A stretch of 64,000 bases of DNA. It comes from Pseudomonadota bacterium. GTDB taxonomy: Bacteria > Myxococcota_A > UBA9160 > SZUA-336. Each line of letters begins with the position of its first letter. Positions within the stretch are counted from its first letter, which is position 1. Position numbers and translations under genes: made by a program. This document shows positions 8,928 to 19,631 of the stretch, one piece after another. The stretch spans positions 1 through 64,000 of the forward strand of contig QJZC01000048.1 of the NCBI GenBank assembly GCA_003247575.1. The letters are read 5' to 3'. The notes under the pieces were generated by a model that saw nothing but the letters and a program-made list of their open reading frames with translations, did no database searches and was not told the DNA's origin.

Positions 8928-9661
8928 CGGGCTCGAGGGCTTTGGGCGGCGGGCTCCCGGTCGGATCTCGGAGGCGCCTCCTGCGGTGGCCGCTTGATCG
9001 CTCGCAGGTTTCTACTCGGCGGTGTACCCAGTGTCTGGAACATCATCGTCTTCCGCAGATGGTCGATGAACATTCGCAGGAGATCTGCACGCCCCCCCCA
9101 GTGAGCATCGTGTCCCAGGATGATGCTGTGCATCGCTGGAAGCTCGTCCTGCGTTGCGCGCAGTCCTTGGATCTTCTGCCAGTTCCTGCGATCGATGTGG
9201 GCGAGGCCGGGATGATCGTTCGGTGCGAACTCGAAGGTCCAGGCGACATGCGGCTGGCGCAGCTTCTGCGTGATCATCTCCACGAACGGAGGCTTTGCCG
9301 AGCCGCTCCCAGGCAACCGGGCCGACGAAAAGCCCGGGAAGACCTCGCCATGCCGCTCGAAGAGCTTCTGGAAGTGGGCCCGGTTCTTCTGGAAATCGGA
9401 GAGGACTTCCTCGGTCGACGCGGCGGCATATTGCGAGTCGGTCTCTGGGTCGTGATCTTCGCCGTGATTGCCGAGTGCATGGCCTCGGTCGAGCATCCGC
9501 TTGACCAAGGTGTACTGTAGCTCGGGATCGCTCGAGAGGTTCTTGGCTGTGAGATAGAACGTTGCTTGGATACCACGCTCCTCCAGAACCTGAAGCACGA
9601 CTTCTGTTCCGCGCGCATGCGGACCGTCGTCGAAGGTGAGATAGCAGGGGCGTAGGGGCAT
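8924..9661 (-). CDS. Polysaccharide deacetylase (NodB domain)
   Basis: About 245 residues, nearly all NodB homology domain. LTFDDGP is motif 1 with the catalytic and metal-binding Asp pair, and ALGNHGEDH is motif 2 with the His-x3-His zinc ligands. Such enzymes remove N- or O-acetyl groups from peptidoglycan, chitin-type oligomers or exopolysaccharide. The start is set at the ATG at 9661 because GAGGT precedes it at good distance and homology begins a few residues later; no signal peptide is visible from that start. A longer reading to 9778 exists but adds unrelated residues. It is coupled to the downstream lipoprotein gene. Confidence 0.8.
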   Translation of the reverse strand: MPLRPCYLTFDDGPHARGTEVVLQVLEERGIQATFYLTAKNLSSDPELQYTLVKRMLDRGHALGNHGEDHDPETDSQYAAASTEEVLSDFQKNRAHFQKLFERHGEVFPGFSSARLPGSGSAKPPFVEMITQKLRQPHVAWTFEFAPNDHPGLAHIDRRNWQKIQGLRATQDELPAMHSIILGHDAHWGGRADLLRMFIDHLRKTMMFQTLGTPPSRNLRAIKRPPQEAPPRSDREPAAQSPRAR

Positions 9662-9953
9662 TCGGTCGACCTCGAGATGGAACAGGAAAGCGAGCCACTG
9701 GATCAAGCGACTACGACATACTGACAGACGGTCGGGCTGCCAGAAAGGGTAGGCGTCACAGATTCGTAGATGGACCAAGCAAGGAGCGCGGACAGGACGT
9801 GCGGCTGTCGATTCGATCAGACGCGAGCGGATGGGGAGAGGAGAGGGAGGGATTGCTCCGGGTCGTCCTCCCCAGGCTTGGGCTCGTAGAGGCCGCGCTC
9901 ACAGCCCCAGGTGACTCGCGGCCCCGAGGCTGCGAGAGCCTCTGGACATGTGT

Positions 9954-10751
9954 CTACATCGGCGCGGTGCGGCAGCGCAAGGCGAGCAGTCGGGTCGCGA
10001 GGTCGAGATCTACCGCGTCTACCAGAAGCCCTTCTCTGCCGTAGGGCTGAAACACCTGCAGCGTGCCATCCGGTCGTACGATGGCAGATGTCGTGCCGGA
10101 TCCGTCGCTCGCGTAGTTCACGGACGCGAAGTAGCAGGAGTTCTCTGCCGCACGACACAACATCGCCTTTTCGTGAAACGAGTTTGCTGGGTCGGCGAAG
10201 GTCGTCGGTCGATGGCCCCCGCGTTCCGCGACGGTTGCGTGCGGGTGGAAGACAATCTGGGCACCCTGTCGAACCGCTGATCGCACGGTCTCGGGGTACC
10301 TGAATCCTTCGTGACAGATGACCACGCCGAAGGTCAGCGGTCCTGCCGTGAACACTCGACGCTCGCTTCCGTACGCGGGATAGGTGCCCTCCTCGTCGGG
10401 GTCGAGCTGCACCTTGTCTTGCCAGCCTGCGATCTCGCCGTCCGGGCTGAAGACGCACGCCGCGATCTGCAGACCGCCGTCGGTCACGCGCTCCGTGCCC
10501 ATGATCACGGTGAGCCCCGCAGCCTTGGCGGCGGCGCCGACATCGGACCACGCACTCGCGAGAAACCTCGAGTCTGGGGCGGGTAGGATCGAGTCCGGCC
10601 ACCGATATCCAGGGATGAAGCACTCGGGAAAGCACACCACCAGGGCGCCCTGCCGGCCTGCTTCCAGAATGGCGGCCGTGGCCAGCGCGATGGATTCCTC
10701 CGGTGTCGCGGCCGCGCGAATGTTCGCAAGGGCAATGCGGACTGAGGTCAT
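9954..10751 (-). CDS. Carbon-nitrogen hydrolase (nitrilase superfamily amidase)
   Basis: A 265-residue single-domain enzyme of normal length. The catalytic triad is visible: Glu43 in CFPECFIPGY, Lys113 in QDKVQLDP and Cys146 in VVICHEGF. Members hydrolyse small amides, N-carbamoyl amino acids, or deaminated glutathione and omega-amides; the sequence does not settle which. The substrate pocket lacks features I can tie to a known class. It is transcribed alone on the minus strand, 169 bases after inositol-phosphate synthase. In the purine-catabolic setting an ureido or carbamoyl compound is conceivable, but that is speculation. Confidence 0.8.
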   Translation of the reverse strand: MTSVRIALANIRAAATPEESIALATAAILEAGRQGALVVCFPECFIPGYRWPDSILPAPDSRFLASAWSDVGAAAKAAGLTVIMGTERVTDGGLQIAACVFSPDGEIAGWQDKVQLDPDEEGTYPAYGSERRVFTAGPLTFGVVICHEGFRYPETVRSAVRQGAQIVFHPHATVAERGGHRPTTFADPANSFHEKAMLCRAAENSCYFASVNYASDGSGTTSAIVRPDGTLQVFQPYGREGLLVDAVDLDLATRLLALRCRTAPM

Positions 10752-10919
10752 GCTGCTCTGTCCCTATGGCTCTGCAAGTTCTACCCGTCGAGCCTGTTCA
10801 GACCATGTCCCGTTCCCTCTCACGTCTGTTGCTCGGCACTCCGAGGAGGTTCGGGCGGCCATCGTGAGGGACGTTCGCCTTACGGTGTCGTATGCCGGCG
10901 GGTCTGCGCGGGGCACGCG

Positions 10920-12236
<1,317 letters not shown>

Positions 12237-12345
12237 CTTTCTCCAACTTCTCCAGTTTCCCCTGCGGTCGGCGGCATCTCCGCTGGGAGGCCTCCGAGGG
12301 GCAGCACGAGGGGCAGCCAGCGCACGTCGAACGGTGCCGAGACTG

Positions 12346-12531
12346 CTAGACGATGGTCCAACCGGGCAGGAAGTTCAACCGGAGGCTGGATTGGCCCACG
12401 CGACGGATGGCGGGGCCGCGCGCGTGCGGGATCGGAACTCGGACGTCGGCAAAGTGTAGCTGAATGCCATCGATCGCGGGCAGATGATCCAGCTTCTCCC
12501 TTCGAGCGTGCGATTGCCGCGATCTGATCAC
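12346..12531 (-). CDS. Possible small protein upstream of inositol-phosphate synthase
   Basis: An open stretch of about 61 codons (GTG start at 12531; an internal start is possible) ends in RLNFLPGWTIV. Codon use over the last 45 codons looks like the neighbouring genes, with G/C at most third positions, which is why I list it. There is no ATG and no recognisable family. It could be a real small gene co-transcribed with inositol-phosphate synthase (109 bases downstream) or the tail of a decayed gene. The rest of 12237-12644 shows nothing else. Confidence 0.3.
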   Translation of the reverse strand: MIRSRQSHARREKLDHLPAIDGIQLHFADVRVPIPHARGPAIRRVGQSSLRLNFLPGWTIV

Positions 12532-12644
12532 GCTTCTTTCAGAAGCTTCGCGCCCGCGAACGCGCCCGCCGACTTCACAATACGATGTGGCATGGATGTG
12601 CTGCGAAGCGGAAGTGTAGGTTGGCGAACCAGGGGAGGAAGAGG

Positions 12645-15425
12645 ATGTCGGATGGACCGTCCGAGGGTCGAAGCCGCGCACGATCTGCAGATGCCGGATC
12701 GGCAGAGGCTGGGGAATCCGAACGCGCGGAGGTCGGACCCTTGCAGGACGAAGGGGTGCTCCCCGAGACAGGGGCTCGTGATGAGGAACCCGACGACAGC
12801 TTCACTCGCGCACACTTCCGACGCATCCGCCTGGACGCCACAACCGTCCCGAGCGAGACACCGCGACCCAGGCTGAGTTCCCTCTTCTCGCTCCTGGAGC
12901 ACCAGCGACTGATCCTGATCGGAGGCCGCTTCGCCGACAAGCGACGGCTGGCTCGCCTGTGCAGTGTGGAGTGGGCGGAGCTTCAAGCGGAACGCGCACG
13001 AGAAGAGCATCTCGAAGCCAAGCTCGAAGCGAGCGCGTTCGAGCTCACGCCGTCCACGGATCCCAAGGACATCGTTCTGGCGGTCGACGAGGTCGCGGTG
13101 CCGTCCGTCTTCGTACTCGCCGACCTCGAGCCCTATCACATCAACCGGAACCTGGAGGGATTGCACCGTGCTGCTGGGGAGCGGCACTGGATCATCCTGA
13201 CGACCGAGCGTCCGGACACAGCCTGGCAGCTTCCCGACGAGCTGGGGCGAGCCTGGTACGAACCCTGTCCCGAGGATCTCTACCAGCCGGGCGAACTCGA
13301 GCGCTATCTCGCGCTGAGGATCGAGCGACTCCGCCGGCAAGCACTCGACGATGGGGAGACGCTCGCCGAGGCGCCGGCCATCGACCTACGCGAGACCGCA
13401 GAGCGCCTTGAAACGCCCGAGTCCGTCGAGCGGTTCGCTCGCGAGTGGGTCACTCGCCTCACGTCTGCCTCACCGGACATCGATGTGGCGGAACTGATCG
13501 CTCTGGCTTCCGAGCCTTCTCGCGGCGTGGCGCGCTGGTTCTCGCAGTGGCTGACTCCGAGGGAGCAGCTCGTGGCACTCGGCTTGTCCCTCTTCGATCA
13601 ACGGGACGAGGATCAGGGGTTTGCCGCGCTCGAGCGGCTGATGGCCGGACCTTGGCAGCATCGCGATGCCTCGACCCGGTTCGTCGACTACGGTGACCTC
13701 GCGAACCTACGGGACTACCTCTACGTCGAGGATCGAGAGGACGAAGTGGGCGTGATTGCAGCACGCGTCCCCGACATGCGTTCGAGCATGCTTCGCGCTG
13801 CCTGGCCTACGCATAGGCGGCAGATTCTGGCTGCAGTCGCGGGACTGGTAGACCTGGCGCACGAATCCTGTGCGCGTCGTGCACGGAGCCTCGAGCTCTT
13901 CGGCTCCTCCGAGCTTCGAGCACAGCTTCGAGGTACGGTCGCGACCGTGCTGAGCGAGGTCGGAACGCTCTCGCAGCGGGCTGTGCAGCAACCGCTGCTG
14001 ACCCTCGTAGCGGATGCTCACCCCGAAGCACGCCAAGTGGCTGCGCAGGCGACGGCTCTATGGCGAGGTCGGGGGAGAGACTCGTTGTACTTCGAGACGC
14101 TCGAGCTCTGGCGCACCGAGTCGATGCACCGCGCCTTCATCCGGCATCTGATCGTGGAACGAGAGTCAGGCAGAGAGGAAGACGTGATCGGATCGGCCGT
14201 GGTGCTCGCGCTAGGGTATGGCGCCCTGTTCGATCCCCCCAGTCGGATGCACCCTCGGCTGATCGACTTGCTCGGAGCCTACTGCGCATCGGATCAGGGA
14301 TCCGTGATCCGATGTCTCTCCGACAGTACGTTTCCCCTCATCCTGCCCTATCACTTCGGGCAGCTCATCGCGTACCTACCCGAGTGGATCCAGAGGGCGC
14401 GCGCGGACCATCTCCCGAGCCTCACCGAGTTTCTGCGAGGCTTGGCCTTCGGTCTGGGACTCGCTCACCGAGACTCTCCCGTACAGGTCTCGGAGACGCT
14501 ACGGCAGTGGGTGCGGCTCGGACTCGACGAGATGCCCCGACGCGTGGACGAGGCCGAGGTCGGTGAGCGCGAGAAGCGACTGGCAATGGCCTGCCTGGCG
14601 ATCGGCTCGGTCCGGCATGCGCGCCGGAGCAAGTCGTTGGCCGGCTTGTCTCCAGAGGAATCGTGTGGACTGCTCTCGCGGGTCCTTCACCGGGAGCTTC
14701 ATCCGTACGTGCGGCGAGAAGCGATGCGAGCCGTACTGTTCTTGGCTCGTGACCACTTCGATGAGATCGTGGATTCCTTGCACGACCTGGCTGCTTCGTT
14801 CAAGTCGACGGAACGCGACGACCTCATGCAGGTGCTCGTGCGCCTGCATTGTGCGCAGCGGAGCAAGCAGAGCGGGGGCGACGCTTGGATCGTCGTCAGG
14901 GGGTATCGATGCCCGATCTGGTACGACGAGGAAGCGCCACCGACGGCCATCCACAAGACCCTCCTGGTATGGGCCAACTCCACGGAAGCGCTCTCCGAGT
15001 TCGCCGCGGATACCTTGGCTGAGATTCGTCGCACTCTGGAGAACAGCGAGGAGCACCGTCGAGCTCGACTGCGCGAGGAACGCGAGCTGGCGGAGCGTGC
15101 GTCCGAGGAGCAGCGTTTGCATGCACAGGACGCTCCGTCTCTCCACGCGGTCCGACTCACGCGCTATCAGCGTTGGATGGCGGCCGTCGTTCGCTTGGGA
15201 GCAGGAGTCTCGTCCCAGGCCGTACGCGGAAACTTGAGCGCGCTCCTTCGGCTATCGGCTACCGAACGTGAGAAACTTCTGGCGAAGTACCAGAAGAACG
15301 AGCAACAGGAACTGGCGAAGACTCTGCGTCGCGCGCTCGTGCTCTGCTCGAGACCCGTCCAGCTGTCGTTGGCCGCGCTCTCGATCCTGACCGCCCTGCT
15401 CGTAGGGCTGGCCATCTACGGCTGA
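12645..15425 (+). CDS. Membrane-anchored STAND-like protein with degenerate P-loop, partner of TIR protein
   Basis: A 926-residue protein; I know no named family for it. The start is the ATG at 12645 behind GGGGAGG; a longer reading is not supported. The first 60 residues are acidic and disordered. Residues about 85-190 look like a P-loop NTPase core: RLILIGGRFADKRRL stands where Walker A would be but lacks the GK[ST], VFVLADLE looks like Walker B and WIILTTE like the next strand. A winged-helix-like part (LTPREQLVALGLSLF) follows, then about 500 residues of helical, HEAT-like repeats. The last 25 residues form one membrane helix, preceded by a charged coiled-coil-like stretch. Its stop shares a base with the TIR gene start, so it probably senses or scaffolds for the TIR effector. 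Confidence 0.6.
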   Translation: MSDGPSEGRSRARSADAGSAEAGESERAEVGPLQDEGVLPETGARDEEPDDSFTRAHFRRIRLDATTVPSETPRPRLSSLFSLLEHQRLILIGGRFADKRRLARLCSVEWAELQAERAREEHLEAKLEASAFELTPSTDPKDIVLAVDEVAVPSVFVLADLEPYHINRNLEGLHRAAGERHWIILTTERPDTAWQLPDELGRAWYEPCPEDLYQPGELERYLALRIERLRRQALDDGETLAEAPAIDLRETAERLETPESVERFAREWVTRLTSASPDIDVAELIALASEPSRGVARWFSQWLTPREQLVALGLSLFDQRDEDQGFAALERLMAGPWQHRDASTRFVDYGDLANLRDYLYVEDREDEVGVIAARVPDMRSSMLRAAWPTHRRQILAAVAGLVDLAHESCARRARSLELFGSSELRAQLRGTVATVLSEVGTLSQRAVQQPLLTLVADAHPEARQVAAQATALWRGRGRDSLYFETLELWRTESMHRAFIRHLIVERESGREEDVIGSAVVLALGYGALFDPPSRMHPRLIDLLGAYCASDQGSVIRCLSDSTFPLILPYHFGQLIAYLPEWIQRARADHLPSLTEFLRGLAFGLGLAHRDSPVQVSETLRQWVRLGLDEMPRRVDEAEVGEREKRLAMACLAIGSVRHARRSKSLAGLSPEESCGLLSRVLHRELHPYVRREAMRAVLFLARDHFDEIVDSLHDLAASFKSTERDDLMQVLVRLHCAQRSKQSGGDAWIVVRGYRCPIWYDEEAPPTAIHKTLLVWANSTEALSEFAADTLAEIRRTLENSEEHRRARLREERELAERASEEQRLHAQDAPSLHAVRLTRYQRWMAAVVRLGAGVSSQAVRGNLSALLRLSATEREKLLAKYQKNEQQELAKTLRRALVLCSRPVQLSLAALSILTALLVGLAIYG

Positions 15426-16138
15426 TGCGGAACCGCAGCAGTCCGGAAAGCGACCGATTGGCCGATGCCGTCATTGAGCGCATGCTGGGCACGAATATGG
15501 AAGCTTGTCCTTCATCGCTCGTCGACGATGTGATCCGACTCGTTCGCGACACCATGCATCGACACGAGTGGGCGCGCGTGGAGCGCAACCCGCATGCTTG
15601 CCGGGATCAGATCCGAGCAGTGATCCTCGAGCGCCTGACGACCGACTCGAGGTTTCGTTCGCGTGTCGTTCGTGGACTCGGCGACGCACCCGTGCCGAAC
15701 GAGATCGGGCGGCACGTCTTTCTGAGCTATCGGCGAGCTCAGTCGGACGATTTCGTGGAGCTGCTCGCGCGCGAGCTCGAGCAGCAGAGTTCCTACCAAG
15801 CGGTGTACGACACTCGTTCACTGGTCGCAGGCTCGTTCCCGAGCCAGCTGTCTCGGTGGATTCGGACCTGCCATGCATTCGCCTTGGTCGTCGGCCCGGG
15901 CACGCTGGATCGAACCGGGGACCCGAGCGACTGGGTTCGGCGTGAGATCGAAACCGCGATCGATGCGAAGCGACCGCTCGTCCCACTCTTGGTCAAGGGA
16001 GGCTCGATGCCGCGTCCCGACGACCTCGCCCCCTCCATCTGGACGCTCTCGAACGCGCAGGCGCTACCTATTCCGGAAGGCTATCTAGCCGAAGGGGTGG
16101 GGCGCTTGGTGAAGTGGTTGGTCGGGCTTCGCGCGTAG
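15425..16138 (+). CDS. TIR-domain protein with conserved NADase glutamate
   Basis: A 237-residue protein. An unrecognised helical N-terminal domain (1-95) precedes a TIR domain (about 96-235) that starts with HVFLSYRR and has the box-2-like loop DTRSLVAGSF. DWVRREIETAI matches the position of the catalytic Glu in NADase TIRs such as SARM1, so Glu174 is the likely catalytic residue. Bacterial TIRs of this kind cleave NAD+ or make cyclic ADP-ribose signals in anti-phage systems. The gene overlaps the upstream membrane-anchored gene as TGATG, a tight operon. NAD cleavage is inferred from the motif; the defence role is inferred from the pairing. Confidence 0.8.
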   Translation: MRNRSSPESDRLADAVIERMLGTNMEACPSSLVDDVIRLVRDTMHRHEWARVERNPHACRDQIRAVILERLTTDSRFRSRVVRGLGDAPVPNEIGRHVFLSYRRAQSDDFVELLARELEQQSSYQAVYDTRSLVAGSFPSQLSRWIRTCHAFALVVGPGTLDRTGDPSDWVRREIETAIDAKRPLVPLLVKGGSMPRPDDLAPSIWTLSNAQALPIPEGYLAEGVGRLVKWLVGLRA

Positions 16139-16364
16139 AGGCGACCGTTCGCCCAGGTTCGCCTGCGGCGGATCCCGAGCGAGCGCCTTTCCCCCCGGCC
16201 TCCCCGAGATGTATGCCACGAGCGCGAATCGACGCGGAATGGTGTCTCTGTGAAGGGTGGCTCGCGTGCGATCGGCGGTTACCTTCAACGCGTCGGGTGG
16301 CTTGTACGCACAGGCTTCGGCGCCCTCCGCTCCCGGCCGCGCGCCGCAGCATCGGGATCGGAGC

Positions 16365-17666
16365 ATGGAGACGACGAGCAGAATCCAACGACTCGAAGCT
16401 GCGCAGAACGGTGTCGCGGTCCGTGGGAAGGACACCCGAGCGCTGAGAACTTTCTCGAGGCGCGGCTGGCTTTGGTGGATCCTCGGGTGTTGGGGGCTGA
16501 TGTCCACGATCCCAGGGGTGGCGTTCGCCCAGCCGGAGCCACCCGCGAATCGCCAGCTGATTCAAGCTGTCCGCTCCGGGGACTCCGCGGCGGTGCGAAG
16601 GGCGTTGCTCTCGGACGCGGATCCCGATGCTCGCGATCCTCGAGGCTGGACTCCGCTCATCTACGCGGCGATGTCGGGGGATGTCGAGATCGCGGATGCG
16701 TTGCTGCGAGCGGGAGCCGACGTCGATGCGCAGACCACCGACGGGTCTACGCCGCTGATGGTGGCCGCGGTGATGGGAAATACACCGCTGGTGCGGCGCC
16801 TCCTGGCGGTGGGAGCCGACGCGACGCGACGCAACGCTGCGGGCGCCGACGCGAGGACCAAGGCCGAGCAATACGGACACGGCGATGTCGTTCGGCTGTT
16901 CGAGAAGCGAGCGGCGTCTTCTCGGCCGGCGGTTCCCAGGACTCGAGAGTCAGGCGGCAAGCCGGAGATCGAGACGGCCTCGGCCCAGCCAGTGGAGACT
17001 GGGACCCAGAGCCCAACTGCGATTCCGGAGGTCGAACCCATCGATCAGGACTACGTCGTGCTCCAGGGTGCGATCATACGCACGCGGCCGGTCAAGAGCT
17101 CTCGAAGGATCGGCGCGATCGGTGCGCAGCAGAACCTTCGCGTCGTCGGAAAGGTCATCGGGAAGCAGTGGTACGAGGTCGCATATGGGGGGGAGCGCGG
17201 CTACGTCTACGCCAAGCTGCTGGCGCCACCCGAGATCCCTGCGTCCCCGGATACCGAGCCTCGCGATTCCGAGCTTTCGGGTGCCGAGAGTCCGGTCGAA
17301 GCTGCTCTGATCGAGTCTGATCCGATCCGATCTGCTCTGATCGAATCGCCCGCGATCGAGAGCCTGTCCATCGAAGCGGAGAAGCTGGTGAACGGTCGCT
17401 GGGGGCGCTCCGGTGACTCGGCCGACTGCGCGCGGGACTACCTGGACGTGCAGCTCGAGCCCGATCGGCTGGTGCTGGCGATTCCGGCCGCCGGCGATGC
17501 GGGCGTGGTCTCGAAGGAGCTCCCGGTCCGCTCGATCGCGGGGCCGCGAGTGACCGCTGGCGATGGAGACCTGGTCTGGGAGCTCGTCGTCACCACCCAG
17601 GGGCTGGAGTACAAGGTGGGGACCGGCCTGCCCGTGGCCTATCGTCGCTGCGACTCGTCGCCGTGA
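16365..17666 (+). CDS. Exported ankyrin-repeat/SH3-domain protein
   Basis: About 433 residues from the ATG at 16365. Residues 35-60 form a signal peptide (WLWWILGCWG...GVAFAQ) after an unusually long N-terminal tail. Three ankyrin repeats follow (GWTPLIYAAMSGDVEIADAL, GSTPLMVAAVMGNTPLVRRL and a weaker third), then a bacterial SH3 domain (about 240-300) and a C-terminal unknown part. The linker after the SH3 domain is built from IES/ALIES units, from an imperfect DNA repeat of GCTCTGATCGA at about 17303 and 17333. It is probably a periplasmic binding or scaffold protein. It lies 226 bases after the TIR gene on the same strand, so read-through is possible, but no functional link is visible. Confidence 0.75.
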   Translation: METTSRIQRLEAAQNGVAVRGKDTRALRTFSRRGWLWWILGCWGLMSTIPGVAFAQPEPPANRQLIQAVRSGDSAAVRRALLSDADPDARDPRGWTPLIYAAMSGDVEIADALLRAGADVDAQTTDGSTPLMVAAVMGNTPLVRRLLAVGADATRRNAAGADARTKAEQYGHGDVVRLFEKRAASSRPAVPRTRESGGKPEIETASAQPVETGTQSPTAIPEVEPIDQDYVVLQGAIIRTRPVKSSRRIGAIGAQQNLRVVGKVIGKQWYEVAYGGERGYVYAKLLAPPEIPASPDTEPRDSELSGAESPVEAALIESDPIRSALIESPAIESLSIEAEKLVNGRWGRSGDSADCARDYLDVQLEPDRLVLAIPAAGDAGVVSKELPVRSIAGPRVTAGDGDLVWELVVTTQGLEYKVGTGLPVAYRRCDSSP

Positions 17667-17950
17667 GGGGTGGGCGTTTGCCCGTGTGCCCGGACTGTCG
17701 ATGCGCCCCGGGGCGGGTGCGCGACGCGTCTCATACGGCGTCCTCATGCCCACGTGAGTCGGGCGGAACCGGGGCCCGCGATTGACGCGGATCCCATCGG
17801 CCTCCATCATCGCCCGGCCCGCCGCTGGCGACCCACGGCTCACGCGTGGGCGCTTGGGAGCCGCTGCTGACGAGCTGCGCGTGTATCCCTCGAGTACCGG
17901 TCCTCCCGAGGGCCGCGTGCGTCCAGATGCAGACCCTCGAAAGGCGATCG

Positions 17951-19573
17951 ATGATTCGTTTGTCCGGCGTTTCGAAGAGCCACGGACGCCAAATTCTGTT
18001 CCTGGAAGCCTCCGCCGTGATCAACCGCGGCGAGAGCATCGGGCTCGTGGGCCCGAACGGAGCGGGCAAGTCGACCCTGTTTCGGCTCATTCTCGGGGAG
18101 GAGTCGCTCGACGACGGCCAGATCGCGATCGATCGCGGCGTGGTGATCGGGCACTTCTCACAAGATGTGGGCGAGATGTCGGGCTGCACCGTGGTCGAAG
18201 CGGTGCTGGCCGGGGCCGGCGACGTCTCCAGCTGTGCGAAGGAGCTGCACCAGATCGAGCGAGCCTTTGCCGATCCCGACCAGGCCGAGCAGATGGATGC
18301 CCTCGTCGAGCGCTACGGCGAGGTCCAGGCCCGCTTCGAGAAGCTCGGCGGATATACGGTCGAGGCCCGGGCGCGCGAGGTGCTCGCGGGACTTGGATTC
18401 GATGCGCAGACGATGGACGGACCCGTCGATGCGCTGTCCGGTGGGTGGAAGATGCGCGTCGGTCTCGCGCGCATTCTCGTGATGGCGCCCGACGCGCTGT
18501 TGCTCGACGAGCCGACCAATCATCTCGACCTCGAGTCGATCCTGTGGCTCGAATCCTGGCTCGCTGCATTCGGCGGCGCCCTGGTGCTCACCTCGCACGA
18601 CCGCGAATTCCTGAATCGATGCGTCACCAAGATCGTCGAGATCGATGCCGGCGAGCTGCAGACCTACAGTGGCAACTACGACTTCTACGAGGAGCAGCGG
18701 GCCCTCGCCGAGCGCCAGCAGGAGGCACAGTTCGCCCGACAGCAGGCCATGCTCGCCAAGGAGCAGGCCTTCATCGCGCGCTTCAAGGCGCGCGCGAGCC
18801 ACGCGGCGCAGGTCCAGTCGAGGGTCAAGAAGCTGGAGAAGATCGAACGCGTCGAACCGCCGAAGCGCATCCAGACCGTGGACTTCGAGATCCGGCCGGC
18901 GCCGCGCTCCGGCGAGGATGTGGTGCGCATCGAAGCGCTGCACAAGAGCTACGGCAGTCGCATCGTCTTCGACGATCTGGATCTGTGTATTCGCCGCGGT
19001 GAACGCTGGTGCGTCCTCGGCGCCAACGGCGCAGGCAAGACGACCTTGCTCAAGCTGATCGCCGGGGAAGCTCGAGCCGACAGCGGAGCTGCCGTCCTCG
19101 GTCCCTCGGTCAAGCTGGGCTACTTCGCACAGCATGCGATGGAGTTGCTCGCACCGGAGCAGACGGTTTACCAGACGCTGGAGTCCCGGTTTCCAACTGC
19201 GAACGTGGGGGCCCTGCGCACCTTGGCGGGCTGCTTTGGATTCTCTGGTGACGAAGTCGAGAAGTACTGCCGCCTGCTCTCGGGGGGCGAGCGCGCGCGG
19301 CTCGTCATGGCCTGCATCCTCTTCGATCCGCCCAACCTGTTGGTGCTGGACGAGCCGACCAACCATCTGGATCTGCGCACCAAGGAGATGCTGATCCGGG
19401 CGCTCGACCGGTACGACGGCACGCTGGTGCTGGTGTCGCACGATCGTCGCTTCTTGACCGCGTTGACGGATCACGTGCTGGAGCTGGACGCCGGCAAGCC
19501 CAAGAGCTACGGCGCTGGATACCACGGCTACGTGCTCGCCAGCGGTCACGAAGCACCCGGCATGCGCCAGTAG
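17951..19573 (+). CDS. ABC-F family ATPase (Uup/Ett-like)
   Basis: 540 residues with two ABC ATPase domains and no membrane segments, which is the ABC-F pattern. Domain 1 has GPNGAGKST, LSGGWKMR and LLLDEPTNHLDLE; domain 2 has GANGAGKTT, LSGGERAR and LVLDEPTNHLDL. They are joined by the charged linker of the family (about 250-310, rich in Gln, Ala, Lys). ABC-F proteins act on ribosomes to rescue or tune translation, and some give antibiotic resistance. The start at 17951 is chosen because AAGG precedes it and homology starts at MIRLSGV; longer readings add unrelated residues. The gap before it, 17667-17950, shows no gene. The kinase operon begins 58 bases after it. Confidence 0.9.
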   Translation: MIRLSGVSKSHGRQILFLEASAVINRGESIGLVGPNGAGKSTLFRLILGEESLDDGQIAIDRGVVIGHFSQDVGEMSGCTVVEAVLAGAGDVSSCAKELHQIERAFADPDQAEQMDALVERYGEVQARFEKLGGYTVEARAREVLAGLGFDAQTMDGPVDALSGGWKMRVGLARILVMAPDALLLDEPTNHLDLESILWLESWLAAFGGALVLTSHDREFLNRCVTKIVEIDAGELQTYSGNYDFYEEQRALAERQQEAQFARQQAMLAKEQAFIARFKARASHAAQVQSRVKKLEKIERVEPPKRIQTVDFEIRPAPRSGEDVVRIEALHKSYGSRIVFDDLDLCIRRGERWCVLGANGAGKTTLLKLIAGEARADSGAAVLGPSVKLGYFAQHAMELLAPEQTVYQTLESRFPTANVGALRTLAGCFGFSGDEVEKYCRLLSGGERARLVMACILFDPPNLLVLDEPTNHLDLRTKEMLIRALDRYDGTLVLVSHDRRFLTALTDHVLELDAGKPKSYGAGYHGYVLASGHEAPGMRQ

Positions 19574-19631
19574 ATCCGAGTCCTGTCTCAGTCCGGATCC
19601 CGCCGGCACCGATGTAGCCAGGGGCGGGCGC

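Noticed and set aside
17303-17346. GCTCTGATCGA repeats considered as a regulatory or CRISPR-like repeat
   Set aside because: Only two to three imperfect units, in frame inside the ankyrin/SH3 gene; they simply encode an IES-rich linker.
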